In this document: positions 25,384 through 33,942 of the stretch, piece after piece | Layout of the letters: the number at the start of each line of letters is the position of its first letter | How positions within the stretch are numbered: position 1 is the stretch's first letter | Assembly: GCA_002344785.1 (NCBI GenBank) | Contig: DDUL01000056.1 | Location: forward strand, 1 to 64,000 | DNA: 64,000 bases | Source of the DNA: Bdellovibrionaceae bacterium UBA2339 | GTDB taxonomy: Bacteria > Bdellovibrionota > Bdellovibrionia > Bdellovibrionales > JAMPXM01 | Reading direction: 5' to 3' | Notes under the pieces: generated by a model | What the model was told of the DNA's origin: nothing | Seen by the model: only the letters and a program-made list of their open reading frames with translations | Database searches by the model: none | Translations under genes and position numbers: made by a program

Positions 25384-27819
25384 TTAGCGCTTCACTCCTA
25401 CGGGTTCATCCGTGTTGGTCTTTTTCGGAAAGTCGCGATCGCTGTCGGTTTTCGAAGTTCTCGGCAGTCGATCCATCGCCGCTCCATAAGGATCGCGACC
25501 GTCGAAGTTGCGCTTCACCCAGTCAATGCGCTCGTTGGCCTTTTCGCCGAGCAAGCGCTGGCTGTCGCCGACGCCGCGGATGATGCGCGGAGTGATGAAG
25601 ATCACCAGGTTGATCTTCTTCTTTTGCACCGAGCGTGACTTGAACAACCAGCCCAACACAGGAACGTCACCCAGCACAGGGATCTTCGTTTCATCGACGG
25701 TATCTTCATCGCGAATCAAGCCGCCCAGCACAGCCGTGTCGGCTGAATTGACGACGATGTTGGTCTTGATGAAGCGATCGGAAATGATGGTGGTCGATTC
25801 CGCCAAGCGCGCCGAACGGATGTTGGTGTTCGACGGTTGCTTCACGCTTTGCTCGAGCTTCAGTCGCACGACATCGCTGTCGGGACGGATGTAGGGCGTG
25901 AGCGTCAGCTTGATCGTCGCCTTTTCAAAGCGAGTGTTGGTGGTGATCGTCTGACCAGTAGTGGCCTGATCCTGAGCGATCGGCACGTTGTCGCCGACTT
26001 CAATGACGGCTTCCTCGTTGTCGAGCGCCATGATCTTAGGAGTGGAGAGGATGTTGGACTCCACATTCTGCTGCAGCAGATTGATGAAGCTCACCAGCGA
26101 AGGAACTTTCACAGTTTGGCCACCGACATTGAAATTCAGTGTCGCGCCACTTCCGAAGCCGAGGATCGCGCCGGAGTCGGTGGTGGGGTTCAAGATGTTT
26201 TGCAAAGTCCCACGGCGTGAAAAGCCCGCTCGCCCAATGCCGCCTGAGGCAGGGTCCAAATAGTAGTAAGTTGGATTCCAAGCTTTCGTCTTGTCGGTGT
26301 TCATTTCCATGATGATAGCTTCAACAAAGACCTGATCGCGGGGGATGTCGATCTTAGCTAGGAGAGAACGAACCACTTCGTAGTCCTGCTTGGAAGCCGT
26401 AATCACCAAAGAGTTGGTGTTTTTGTCGGCGACGATTCTCACGTCTCCACCGAAAATATTTTGTCGATCCAGTGGCGACGCGGGGCGCGCGCCGAATACC
26501 CCGGGCGGTTGGATCGCCTGCTGGGCCGTGTTGCCGCCGGCGCTGCCGCTCAGATTTGAAATTGTGGCGGCGATTTTTTCGGCTTCACCGTAGCGGACGT
26601 AGTAGACGAAGACGCCGCCGGCCTCAGCCGGGTCGAGTTTGTAATCGAGCTTGCGGATCAGCTCGCGCACTTTGTCGATACCGGCTTTGTTGCCGACCAC
26701 GATCAGCGCATTAGTGCGATCGTCGGGCGCCACCAGCGACAGTTCCTCGGGTGTGCCGCCAGCGGCTGTGCCGCCGCGCGAACGGAAGCGTGGGACCGCT
26801 GCGCCGAACGCGGGGTTTTGGTTGGCCGTAGAGCCGGGAGTTTTGTTGATGATTTGATTGATGAGATCCGCAAGGTCTTTGGACTTCGCATAGCGTACGG
26901 GCACAACGGCAAGCTGCTCTTCGAAGCCAGGTCGATCCAATTCCTTGATGATCTTGATCATGCGCTCAACGTTGGCGCCGTAATCCGTGATGATCAGCGA
27001 GTTGGTCGGCTCGTAAGGCGTGATCTCGCCATCCTTCGAGGGGAGGACTCGCAGTCGTTTGTTCACTTCCTCGGCCGAGGTGTGCTTCAAATGCACAATG
27101 CGCGTGATGTAGATGTCGCTTGTGGGCGCGTATTCGCCTGTGTAGGTCTCAATCGAATCGCGCTGGGCGTTTCGCGAGCTTTTGATCTTATAGAACTTGC
27201 CGTAGGGAACAACGGTGAAGCCGTTGATGGCGAGTGCCGCGAGAAAAGCTTTGTAAGCTTCAGCCACAGTGACTTTGTTGGGCGCCAAAATCGTGATTTT
27301 GCCGCGGACTCCCGGATCAATGATGAAGTTTTTGTTGGTGAGTAGGCCCATGGCTTTCACCAACTCGTTGATTTCCACATCCGGAAAGTTGGCCTCGATG
27401 AGATCGCCGTAATTTTCGTCGGTGATGTCTTCGATGGAGGGATTTTGCGGCTTTTCCCCAGGCTTATTCGTCTTGGTCACGGTCATCGTGCTTGGACCGC
27501 TTGAGCCACGGCTGACATTTGATCCGCCACCTGTGTTGTAGGTCGGCTCGGGCGGCGGCGGATTGTTGTCGACATTGAAATCGGGCGCCGGCGGTGGCGG
27601 TGGCGGCGGTGCTTGATTGAATGTGCCAATCGGCTCATCAATTTCTTCGTCTTCAAAAAGTTTATCGAGCTCATCTTGTTGGCCATAGGCGGGCCAGCTC
27701 GAAGTCACAAGACTTGTGCAGATGAGGAGCGCGAGCCATTGTTTGTACCCGGAGACTTGCCGAACCTTTGGGCTCGATGTGGGGGCAACTGCTTTTGATG
27801 ACGTCCTTGTCATGGCCAT
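25384..27819 (-). CDS. gspD: Type II secretion secretin GspD
   Basis: The outer-membrane channel has a long signal region (WLALLICTSLVTSSWPAYG), an unusual Pro/Asn/Gly-rich linker (about residues 65-120, including seven consecutive prolines), then N0, N1, N2 and N3 domains and the C-terminal secretin domain with VPVLGWLF and LVIFITPRII. Length 811 residues. AGAGGTAGG lies before the ATG. A pilotin-binding S-domain is not obvious; the C-terminus is polar and Asp/Lys-rich. Confidence 0.96.
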   Translation of the reverse strand: MAMTRTSSKAVAPTSSPKVRQVSGYKQWLALLICTSLVTSSWPAYGQQDELDKLFEDEEIDEPIGTFNQAPPPPPPPAPDFNVDNNPPPPEPTYNTGGGSNVSRGSSGPSTMTVTKTNKPGEKPQNPSIEDITDENYGDLIEANFPDVEINELVKAMGLLTNKNFIIDPGVRGKITILAPNKVTVAEAYKAFLAALAINGFTVVPYGKFYKIKSSRNAQRDSIETYTGEYAPTSDIYITRIVHLKHTSAEEVNKRLRVLPSKDGEITPYEPTNSLIITDYGANVERMIKIIKELDRPGFEEQLAVVPVRYAKSKDLADLINQIINKTPGSTANQNPAFGAAVPRFRSRGGTAAGGTPEELSLVAPDDRTNALIVVGNKAGIDKVRELIRKLDYKLDPAEAGGVFVYYVRYGEAEKIAATISNLSGSAGGNTAQQAIQPPGVFGARPASPLDRQNIFGGDVRIVADKNTNSLVITASKQDYEVVRSLLAKIDIPRDQVFVEAIIMEMNTDKTKAWNPTYYYLDPASGGIGRAGFSRRGTLQNILNPTTDSGAILGFGSGATLNFNVGGQTVKVPSLVSFINLLQQNVESNILSTPKIMALDNEEAVIEVGDNVPIAQDQATTGQTITTNTRFEKATIKLTLTPYIRPDSDVVRLKLEQSVKQPSNTNIRSARLAESTTIISDRFIKTNIVVNSADTAVLGGLIRDEDTVDETKIPVLGDVPVLGWLFKSRSVQKKKINLVIFITPRIIRGVGDSQRLLGEKANERIDWVKRNFDGRDPYGAAMDRLPRTSKTDSDRDFPKKTNTDEPVGVKR

Positions 27820-28038
27820 AGCCTACCTCTTCTTTGTGGGTCCCTACACCGTCCCACCGATGTCCATCTGTCGTCGCACTCTTCGTCGCACTGTTCGCCG
27901 TTGGCCAAGATCCATCTTGCCGCGGCCTTCGCACTCAAAACTTTGAACCGAACCATCGAAGCCGGCCAATTTAACCGGCCCCATGAAGCGGCCAATAAAA
28001 CCAACCCGTCTGCCCATCTCAACTACTGCCCATCTCAA
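27820..28038 (-). other. Intercistronic gap between gspC and gspD
   Basis: The 219 bases contain no supported gene. A perfect 16-bp tandem repeat (28011-28026 and 28027-28042) overlaps the gspC stop codon, and GCCGG...CCGGC near 27961-27979 can pair. No U-run terminator is visible, so gspC and gspD are probably still co-transcribed. Confidence 0.5.
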
Positions 28039-28042
28039 CTAC
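28011..28042. repeat. 16-bp tandem duplication across the gspC stop codon
   Basis: The sequence TGCCCATCTCAACTAC occurs twice in immediate succession. The gspC TAG (minus strand, 28039-28041) lies in the downstream copy, so the duplication added only untranslated sequence. Confidence 0.85.
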
Positions 28043-28929
28043 TGAGTGATGGTGAAATTCATCGACTCTTTTCGACCACCACGTTCGATTCCCAAATTAA
28101 TTGCCGTCGCCGAGTTGCGGAGAGCATTGAAGATCTCCATGGCTTTGGCGGCGCTATCGATGCGATCGCCATTGACGGTTTCAATGCAATCCCCACGGCG
28201 AACCCCGAGAGTTTCAAACAAACTGCCCTGGCGCATTTCGGCGATTTGCCAGCACTCAACTTGGCCATTGGCGCCAATGCGAGGAACGGCGCGCGCTTCT
28301 TGGAGTAGATTCGGCAGATTTTTAAGCGCGTTTTCAACCATGGACTTTGAAACTTCGCGATCGAGGTCTGACTTGACGGTAATTCCGCCTGTTGGAGCGG
28401 TCGGTGCTCCGACAGTCTGAATTTTGAGATTGGATTTTTCGGAAATCGCCGCGTACTCCAGCTGTTGATTGCTTTCGTTGATAAAGATGATGCGTGAGCG
28501 TTCGATCTTCTTCATCGTCGCGCCATTGCCATCAAACTTGCCGTCGATCCGCACGGCGACGGTGTCGCTGCCGGCTTTCACAAGCGCCACGGATCGCGAC
28601 TCATTGTTGTGAACCAAGGTGCCGAGCAAGGTGATGGGACGAGTGGTGAGCACCGGCTCTCCCATGCGCATGGGATTGAGGGCTCCACCCAGGGGGTCGG
28701 GAATCACTTGATCGGGGGAGAAGATGTTCTGTTCGGTGATGACATTGTAGCGGCGAAGGTCGGTGAGTTTAGTCTGTGCGGATCGCGGAGCCGGCAAGGG
28801 CGGAGGGTCCTCTGACGCCAACAGCAGGGGACGGACCTGTGAAAGCATCAGCAAATCGGCTGTCGCGTAGCCGATGCAAATTAGCAGTGCGATCGCGGCC
28901 AAGCGCTCAATGACTGGTCGTTGATTCAT
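28039..28929 (-). CDS. gspC: Type II secretion protein GspC with PDZ domain
   Basis: This inner-membrane protein links the platform to the secretin. One transmembrane segment (AALLICIGYATADLLML) sits near residues 12-29. A Pro-rich linker, the homology region (NIFSPDQ to VRIDGK) that docks to GspD N0, and a C-terminal PDZ domain (GSLFETLGVRRGDCIETVNG) follow. The 296-residue length is normal. It is the first gene of the gsp operon, with about 600 bases of non-coding DNA upstream. Confidence 0.93.
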   Translation of the reverse strand: MNQRPVIERLAAIALLICIGYATADLLMLSQVRPLLLASEDPPPLPAPRSAQTKLTDLRRYNVITEQNIFSPDQVIPDPLGGALNPMRMGEPVLTTRPITLLGTLVHNNESRSVALVKAGSDTVAVRIDGKFDGNGATMKKIERSRIIFINESNQQLEYAAISEKSNLKIQTVGAPTAPTGGITVKSDLDREVSKSMVENALKNLPNLLQEARAVPRIGANGQVECWQIAEMRQGSLFETLGVRRGDCIETVNGDRIDSAAKAMEIFNALRNSATAINLGIERGGRKESMNFTITQ

Positions 28930-29534
28930 GCCTGGACTCGCGGTTTGAATTCATCTTCTAAGTTGCGGTTCACGTTGCTCTTATTCTCGCGTGTTGCGGC
29001 TTGGGCTCGTTTCGAAAATTCCATGGTAGAGCCAATCCCCAACAGACTATCAGAAAAAGGTCGGTGGGCTTAAGTCGGATTCCTTGCGCCCCGACTAGGG
29101 TCGAGTGCAAATCCCAAGTGTCGGGCGATCGATGGCGATGGTGAACTTCAGCTGTCGAGGTGGTGGCTGTTGAGGAGTGATGCAGTGACTTGTCGATTTT
29201 ACCCGTCACACTTCTCTACACCCTCGATTGAAAGCCTTGCAGGGGGTGGTGACCCTTTGCGGTTTTATGCCAAGTGCAAAAATCTGTGTTTTTTGGGCTC
29301 GTCAGTGAATGTCTTCGATTTGGGACTCGCATCTCAACCGACGCGTCACATTCCTCGGCCCGCGTTCGCGCGGCACGAAACTTGTTAGTGCTTCGATTCG
29401 GTGACAATTCGCGGCCCTCACTTTTTGAGAATCAAAAGTTCTTGCGAGGTGGGTGCAGGATCGAGCCGGCGAGTGGTCATGGGGAAAGCGCTCAGGCGAA
29501 AACGAGATACGGCGAACACGAAACGGGGTTGGCA
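28930..29534. other. Gene-free divergent intergenic region upstream of gspC
   Basis: The 605 bases lie between divergently transcribed gspC and the FabD-like gene and must hold both promoters. Short open frames on both strands have low-quality composition and no ribosome sites, so I call none. I see no convincing -35/-10 pair, repeat or RNA gene. Confidence 0.5.
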
Positions 29535-30638
29535 ATGACAGGATCAACAGGATCGAACGGCAATCAGGGGACCACTGGGCTTCCACATCTGACGGATCGT
29601 TTTGAACTTCGGCCTGAGGCCAAAGATCCGCAAGCCGCAAGTGACGCGGCCGCAGCGGCGCAGACCGCGGGCGGCGCCTCGGCCGTGCCTTCGATTTCGG
29701 GACCTCGCCCTTCGCGAGGCACGCCGCACGCTTCGACCTTTGCACCACCGACAGGCGTGATCTTCGCTGGACGAAGCGGCTTAGACTTCCTGGAGCTGCG
29801 ATTGGGGGTGGTGCGAATTCCTGAGGTTTCGCGACGAATTCGCGAGGCGCAAAGCATCCTTGATCAGACCGAATATGAACGCATCGACCTATTCAATGCC
29901 ATCGTGACGGAAGATGATGCCTTCAATCGAAACATCAAGATGAAGAGTCTGTTGGCGGCAATAGTTCAAGTTGGACTTTATGATCGATATCGCCGAACAC
30001 AAAAGCAACCTGACGTTCTGATCGGCAATTCGAACGGTGACTCGGCCCTCATGGTTTGTGTCGGGCAAATGAAGTTTGAGGAACTCGTTCGTCAAAGCTC
30101 AGCACTCTCGACTTTGAAGCTGCGCCCGCAAGACCCACCAGCGCCCGGAGCAACGACAGCTCCGACTTCGGCTTTAGGAGCATCGGCAGCTGTGGCGCCG
30201 AATGCGGCCAACGCGGCTCCAGCGCTCCCGACTTTAGTCGGGCTGCCGCTTCCAGGGGCACCTCTGCCGGGTGTTGCATCGATGTCGCCGGCGGCGAACC
30301 CCAGCGGTGCGCTGGCGAATAGCCTCGGCAATCTTCCATCATTGAGCGGCATGAGCCTTTCTGAGTTCAAAGCTTATGTGCGAACTGAAGATGGTGGATT
30401 GGCTGAGAATCAGGCGCCGTCCATGGATCTCAAAAAGCTTGTCGGCGAAGTCGTCGAGCACGCCTTGGCGCTTCGCTTTGTGAACATTGGTCCGGCGGCG
30501 GCTCTTCGGCCCCAAGACTATGACGAAGCGGCGGTGAAGTATGGAGTGGACGAGGTCACGGTGATTGACTCCATCGACTTGGATCCCATGCTCAGCTGGT
30601 TCTGGAAAGAAGTGCGCCCCTTGGCGCTTGCCAACTGA
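29535..30638 (+). CDS. Divergent acyltransferase-fold (FabD-like) protein
   Basis: The region from about residue 75 to 190 resembles malonyl-CoA:ACP transacylase. VIFAGRSGLDFLELR parallels the usual FPGQGSQ start, and the stretch ending QPDVLIGNSNGDSALMVC parallels the PDAVAGHSLGE nucleophile elbow, giving G-N-S-N-G with Ser near residue 164. The N-terminal 70 residues and a roughly 90-residue middle section are Ala/Pro/Gly-rich and probably disordered. The expected catalytic His is not obvious. ATG 29535 is chosen because the open frame upstream (from 29274) has unnatural composition. Activity as a transacylase is doubtful. Confidence 0.6.
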   Translation: MTGSTGSNGNQGTTGLPHLTDRFELRPEAKDPQAASDAAAAAQTAGGASAVPSISGPRPSRGTPHASTFAPPTGVIFAGRSGLDFLELRLGVVRIPEVSRRIREAQSILDQTEYERIDLFNAIVTEDDAFNRNIKMKSLLAAIVQVGLYDRYRRTQKQPDVLIGNSNGDSALMVCVGQMKFEELVRQSSALSTLKLRPQDPPAPGATTAPTSALGASAAVAPNAANAAPALPTLVGLPLPGAPLPGVASMSPAANPSGALANSLGNLPSLSGMSLSEFKAYVRTEDGGLAENQAPSMDLKKLVGEVVEHALALRFVNIGPAAALRPQDYDEAAVKYGVDEVTVIDSIDLDPMLSWFWKEVRPLALAN

Positions 30639-30657
30639 GTTCGGCGCACGCGCTGCT

Positions 30658-30689
30658 GCGCCCAGCCTCGAGGTGGGCGCGCGAGTTTT
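30658..30689. terminator. Bidirectional terminator-like hairpin between convergent genes
   Basis: GCGCCCA (30658-30664) pairs with TGGGCGC (30674-30680), and the intervening bases contain the self-complementary CCTCGAGG. TTTT follows at 30686-30689. It lies between the FabD-like gene and the convergent adenosyltransferase gene. Confidence 0.5.
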
Positions 30690-30702
30690 CAGACTTCATG
30701 GA

Positions 30703-31299
30703 TTAAGCCTTCCAGACCGGTTCCTCGATTTGTGCGCGGCGATTGAAGTGTCGCGCCAATACGAAAAAGTAATCATTGAGTCGATTGAGTTGCCGCGCAA
30801 TTTCGCGATGCGAATGTGAGTCCAAGTCGGCCTCTTCGAAGAGGCGCACCACATTTCTTTCCGCACGTCGAGCGACGGCTCGGCAAACATGCGTCGCACT
30901 GGCGAGTGTTGAGCCGCCGGGGAGCACAAAGTTCTTAAGCGGCTTCAAGTCCGCGTCCATGCGGTCCATGGATTTTTCTAGACGAGCGACAAACTGCTGA
31001 TCCAGAGCGGGAAGCTTGGCGCGCCAGTTGGCGGCTTGAGGATCTTCTTGATCCGTTGCCATCGCCAAGTGTGAACCAATTCGAAAAAGTTGGTCCTGAA
31101 CATCCGCAAGCTCAGCTCGCTCAGTGTCCCATGATTCCTTCGTGGTGGACGAGGGCAAGAGCGCGACAAGCCAACCGACAAAGCAGTTGAGCTCATCGAG
31201 AGTGCCATAGGCCTCGAGGCGAAGATCGGCCTTTGACACGCGTTGTCCGCCAAAGAGAGAGGTGCTGCCTTGGTCGCCGGTTCTCGTGTAGATTTTCAT
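30703..31299 (-). CDS. pduO: PduO-type ATP:cob(I)alamin adenosyltransferase
   Basis: The enzyme makes adenosylcobalamin. The N-terminal ATP-binding signature TRTGDQGSTSLFGGQRVSK is clear, followed by LEAYGTLDELNCFVGW. The C-terminal half has LPGGSTLASATHVCRAVARRAER and LNRLNDYFFVLAR, both conserved in the five-helix bundle. The 198-residue length is typical. Its start lies only 16 bases from the divergent start of the amidohydrolase gene, and no Shine-Dalgarno is visible. Confidence 0.92.
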   Translation of the reverse strand: MKIYTRTGDQGSTSLFGGQRVSKADLRLEAYGTLDELNCFVGWLVALLPSSTTKESWDTERAELADVQDQLFRIGSHLAMATDQEDPQAANWRAKLPALDQQFVARLEKSMDRMDADLKPLKNFVLPGGSTLASATHVCRAVARRAERNVVRLFEEADLDSHSHREIARQLNRLNDYFFVLARHFNRRAQIEEPVWKA

Positions 31300-31315
31300 G
31301 ACTTGAGGGGAGCCG

Positions 31316-32233
31316 ATGTCGAAGCATCACGTCAACACTTTCGGCGTACAATTCTCGGAGAGCGCATGGCGTGATCCGCAGTTGAAGGATTTCATTCTAC
31401 AGGACTTCCCACCCACAGGTCGCGCGCAGTTGCCACTTCTCATCACGACACCTCACTCCGGTGAGCGCGTGCCGCCCGAGGCTCCGTGGCTGAATTCGCT
31501 CGACGAAAAAATTTTGATGTACGACGTGGATCGCTACGTCGATCAGCTGTATGCGCCGAGCATTCGGCAACTGAAAATCCCGTGGATCAGCACACCCTGG
31601 CATCGCTATGCCTGTGATTTGAATCGCTGGGCCGATGATGTCGACGTCGACTCTGTGAAAGGAGCCCAGGCGCCAAGCGGTCGCTTCCCGCGTGGACTTT
31701 TGTGGTCGATCACCACGGAGGGTCACCGACTCATGCCGCAGCCCGTCGACAGCCAGACCTACGAAGCGCTCTTGCAGCGCTGCTTTCATCCTTTTCATCA
31801 AGCACTTCGCTTGGCGGCTTCGCGCACGGCTGCGGAATTTCCCAATCAGCCTCTTTATCAGTTGGATCTTCATTCGATGCCGAGCCTCGGCACCAAAGAG
31901 CATCGAGATCCGGGAGAGCGACGCGCGGACTTGGTGATCTCCGATCAAGACGGACGAAGCTGTCGTCCTGAATTGATGGATTTGGTCGAGGCCGCAGGCC
32001 ACTCCGTCGGTTTGAGTGTGCGTCGCAATTGGCCTTACAAAGGTGGGCGCATCACCGAAACTTACGGGCGTCCGAGCGAGGGCTGGCATTGCCTGCAAAT
32101 TGAACTGAATCGCGCGCTTTATATGGACGAGTTCACGAAAGCGAAAATCCCACAGCGCTTCGAAGAAATTTCCGCGCGTTTGGGACGAATGCTTCATCAG
32201 ATCGCGGATGGGATCGCTCAGGGGAAATTGTAA
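31316..32233 (+). CDS. N-formylglutamate amidohydrolase-family protein
   Basis: Conserved metal-site and active-site segments are visible: TTPHSGERVPPE near residue 42, DVDRYVDQLY, DLNRWADDVD and QLDLHSMPS near residue 183. The WHCLQIELNRALYMDE region near the C-terminus is also diagnostic. Family members hydrolyse N-formylglutamate at the end of one histidine-degradation route, but paralogues act on other amides and no hut genes are nearby. GAGGGGAG precedes the ATG. The 305-residue length fits. Confidence 0.8.
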   Translation: MSKHHVNTFGVQFSESAWRDPQLKDFILQDFPPTGRAQLPLLITTPHSGERVPPEAPWLNSLDEKILMYDVDRYVDQLYAPSIRQLKIPWISTPWHRYACDLNRWADDVDVDSVKGAQAPSGRFPRGLLWSITTEGHRLMPQPVDSQTYEALLQRCFHPFHQALRLAASRTAAEFPNQPLYQLDLHSMPSLGTKEHRDPGERRADLVISDQDGRSCRPELMDLVEAAGHSVGLSVRRNWPYKGGRITETYGRPSEGWHCLQIELNRALYMDEFTKAKIPQRFEEISARLGRMLHQIADGIAQGKL

Positions 32234-32330
32234 AGCCCAGTGAAAGCACAGTGAAAGCCCAATGCTGGAATCGGCTCGAGTTTTCGTTCTTTGGACTTCT
32301 CGACCCAAAAATGTGTTTGAGCACTGGGCT

Positions 32331-32359
32331 TTGACCTGTCGAAGCCCCGGGTTTAGGTT
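32331..32359 (+). promoter_or_regulatory. Candidate promoter of resB-ccsA
   Basis: TTGACC (32331-32336) and TAGGTT (32354-32359) are 17 bases apart. The ATG of resB begins nine bases after the -10 box, so the transcript leader would be about two or three bases. Confidence 0.45.
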
Positions 32360-32368
32360 CGGTCGTAC

Positions 32369-33925
32369 ATGTCGACCTCCAACAAGTCTCCGCAAGGGGC
32401 AGATGACAGTTCAACTTCGTCCGCGTCGGCTCAAGCTACAAGCCAAGGCGCGCGTCCTGCGGCGTTGGGCCAGCGACTCCAGCACCCGAAACTCCAACAA
32501 CTGAAAGCCTTCATTCAGCCCAAGTGGCAACGAAGCATCAAATTTTTGGCCAGCCTGAAACTGGCAGTCGTTATCATCATGACTCTTGGCGCGGTCACCG
32601 CTTACGGCACGATCGTCGAAGCTCAATTGGACGCCGCCGCGGCTAAGAAACTTGTGTATTCGGCGCCGCTGATGGTGATCCCGCTGTTGATGCTCGCGGT
32701 TTCCTTGACGGCCGTGATGATTGACCGCTGGCCCTGGCAGAAAAAGCACACCGGTTTTGTGTTGGCGCACATTGGAATCCTCATCTTGATGTTGGGTCAG
32801 TGGGTGACCAATCAGTTCGGTGTCGATGGCAGCGTGACTTTGACGCGAGAGCAGCCGGGCAAGTCCATCACCATTTCACCGACGGATTTGACGGTGTTTT
32901 CTTCAATGGACGGTGCACGATACGCCTCGATCTATTCGCGCGAAGTCGATTTCTTTTTAAAGCCTGCGCGCGCCGATCAGCCGTTGGTCATTCCGCTTCC
33001 CGACGCCGACTTGAAGATTGTCGAGTCCCACGCCTACGCGCTCCGCGATCAGAAATTCGTCGAAACACCTGAGAATCCTCAGGCGGGTTCAGCCATTCGA
33101 TTTCAATTGGTGAATGAGCAAGTCAATGTCACCGAGTGGATGCTTCAGCCCGCGGCTGGAAATATCGAGACTAAAGAGTTTGGTCCCGCGCAAATCAGCA
33201 TCGTGGGCGAGTTCCCTCGAGAGTTCACCTCGCGCAATGCGATTTTGCTTAAACCTCTCGACGGCGAGAAGTTGGCCTATGAAGTTCACACGGCTCGCGA
33301 AGGGGTCAAAGTTAAGCGCGGTCGCTTGAAGGCCGGAGAGAGTCTTGCGACGGGCTGGATGAAGCTCGAGTTTCGGCTGCTGAAGTACTTGCCTCGGGCG
33401 CGTGAAGAGATCCGCTACATTCCCCAAGATCGGCCGACGCCTGTGACCAATGCGGCGATTCGAGTCGAGTATCGCGCGCCAGGTGAGTCGCAAATTAAGT
33501 CGCAATGGATGGGGCTCAATTCCATCTTGAAGCTGTTTTCAAACGATCAAGTCTATGTGGTGCAATTTGCGAATCGTCGCATCCCCTTGGGATTTCAAGT
33601 GGCTCTCAAAAAGTTCGAAATCGGCCGGTATCAGGGCACACTTCGCGCCGCCAGCTATCAGAGTTGGGTTGAGGTGGATGGTCTTGGTGAAAGATTGATT
33701 TCCATGAATGAGCCGCTCAAGCATGCGGGCTTTACATTTTATCAAGCGAGTTTCGAAGCGGATGAGCAAGGTCGGCCGGTTGCCAGCATTTTGTCGGTGA
33801 ACCGCGATCCTGGACGTACCTTGAAGTACTTTGGCTCGCTGTTGATCGTCTTTGGAACACTCCACTTGTTTTATTGGAAGCGCCGGTCAGCGCGGGCGGC
33901 CGCCTCGGCGGCTGCCGCGACTTAA
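32369..33925 (+). CDS. resB: Cytochrome c biogenesis protein ResB
   Basis: ResB, with CcsA, forms the system II heme ligation complex that attaches heme to CxxCH apocytochromes outside the inner membrane. A polar N-terminus precedes FLASLKLAVVIIMTLGAVTAYGTIVE, the hallmark ResB first helix. Two more helices follow near residues 95-120 and 130-152, then a periplasmic domain, and a last helix near residues 490-508 (YFGSLLIVFGTLHLFYW). Length 518 residues. Followed after 17 bases by ccsA. Confidence 0.9.
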   Translation: MSTSNKSPQGADDSSTSSASAQATSQGARPAALGQRLQHPKLQQLKAFIQPKWQRSIKFLASLKLAVVIIMTLGAVTAYGTIVEAQLDAAAAKKLVYSAPLMVIPLLMLAVSLTAVMIDRWPWQKKHTGFVLAHIGILILMLGQWVTNQFGVDGSVTLTREQPGKSITISPTDLTVFSSMDGARYASIYSREVDFFLKPARADQPLVIPLPDADLKIVESHAYALRDQKFVETPENPQAGSAIRFQLVNEQVNVTEWMLQPAAGNIETKEFGPAQISIVGEFPREFTSRNAILLKPLDGEKLAYEVHTAREGVKVKRGRLKAGESLATGWMKLEFRLLKYLPRAREEIRYIPQDRPTPVTNAAIRVEYRAPGESQIKSQWMGLNSILKLFSNDQVYVVQFANRRIPLGFQVALKKFEIGRYQGTLRAASYQSWVEVDGLGERLISMNEPLKHAGFTFYQASFEADEQGRPVASILSVNRDPGRTLKYFGSLLIVFGTLHLFYWKRRSARAAASAAAAT

Positions 33926-33942
33926 AGTCGTGAGGTGAAATC

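Noticed and set aside
31397..32395. 332-codon minus-strand open frame
   Set aside because: It is antisense to the amidohydrolase-family gene, which shows family motifs; the antisense product is His/Arg-rich without structure.
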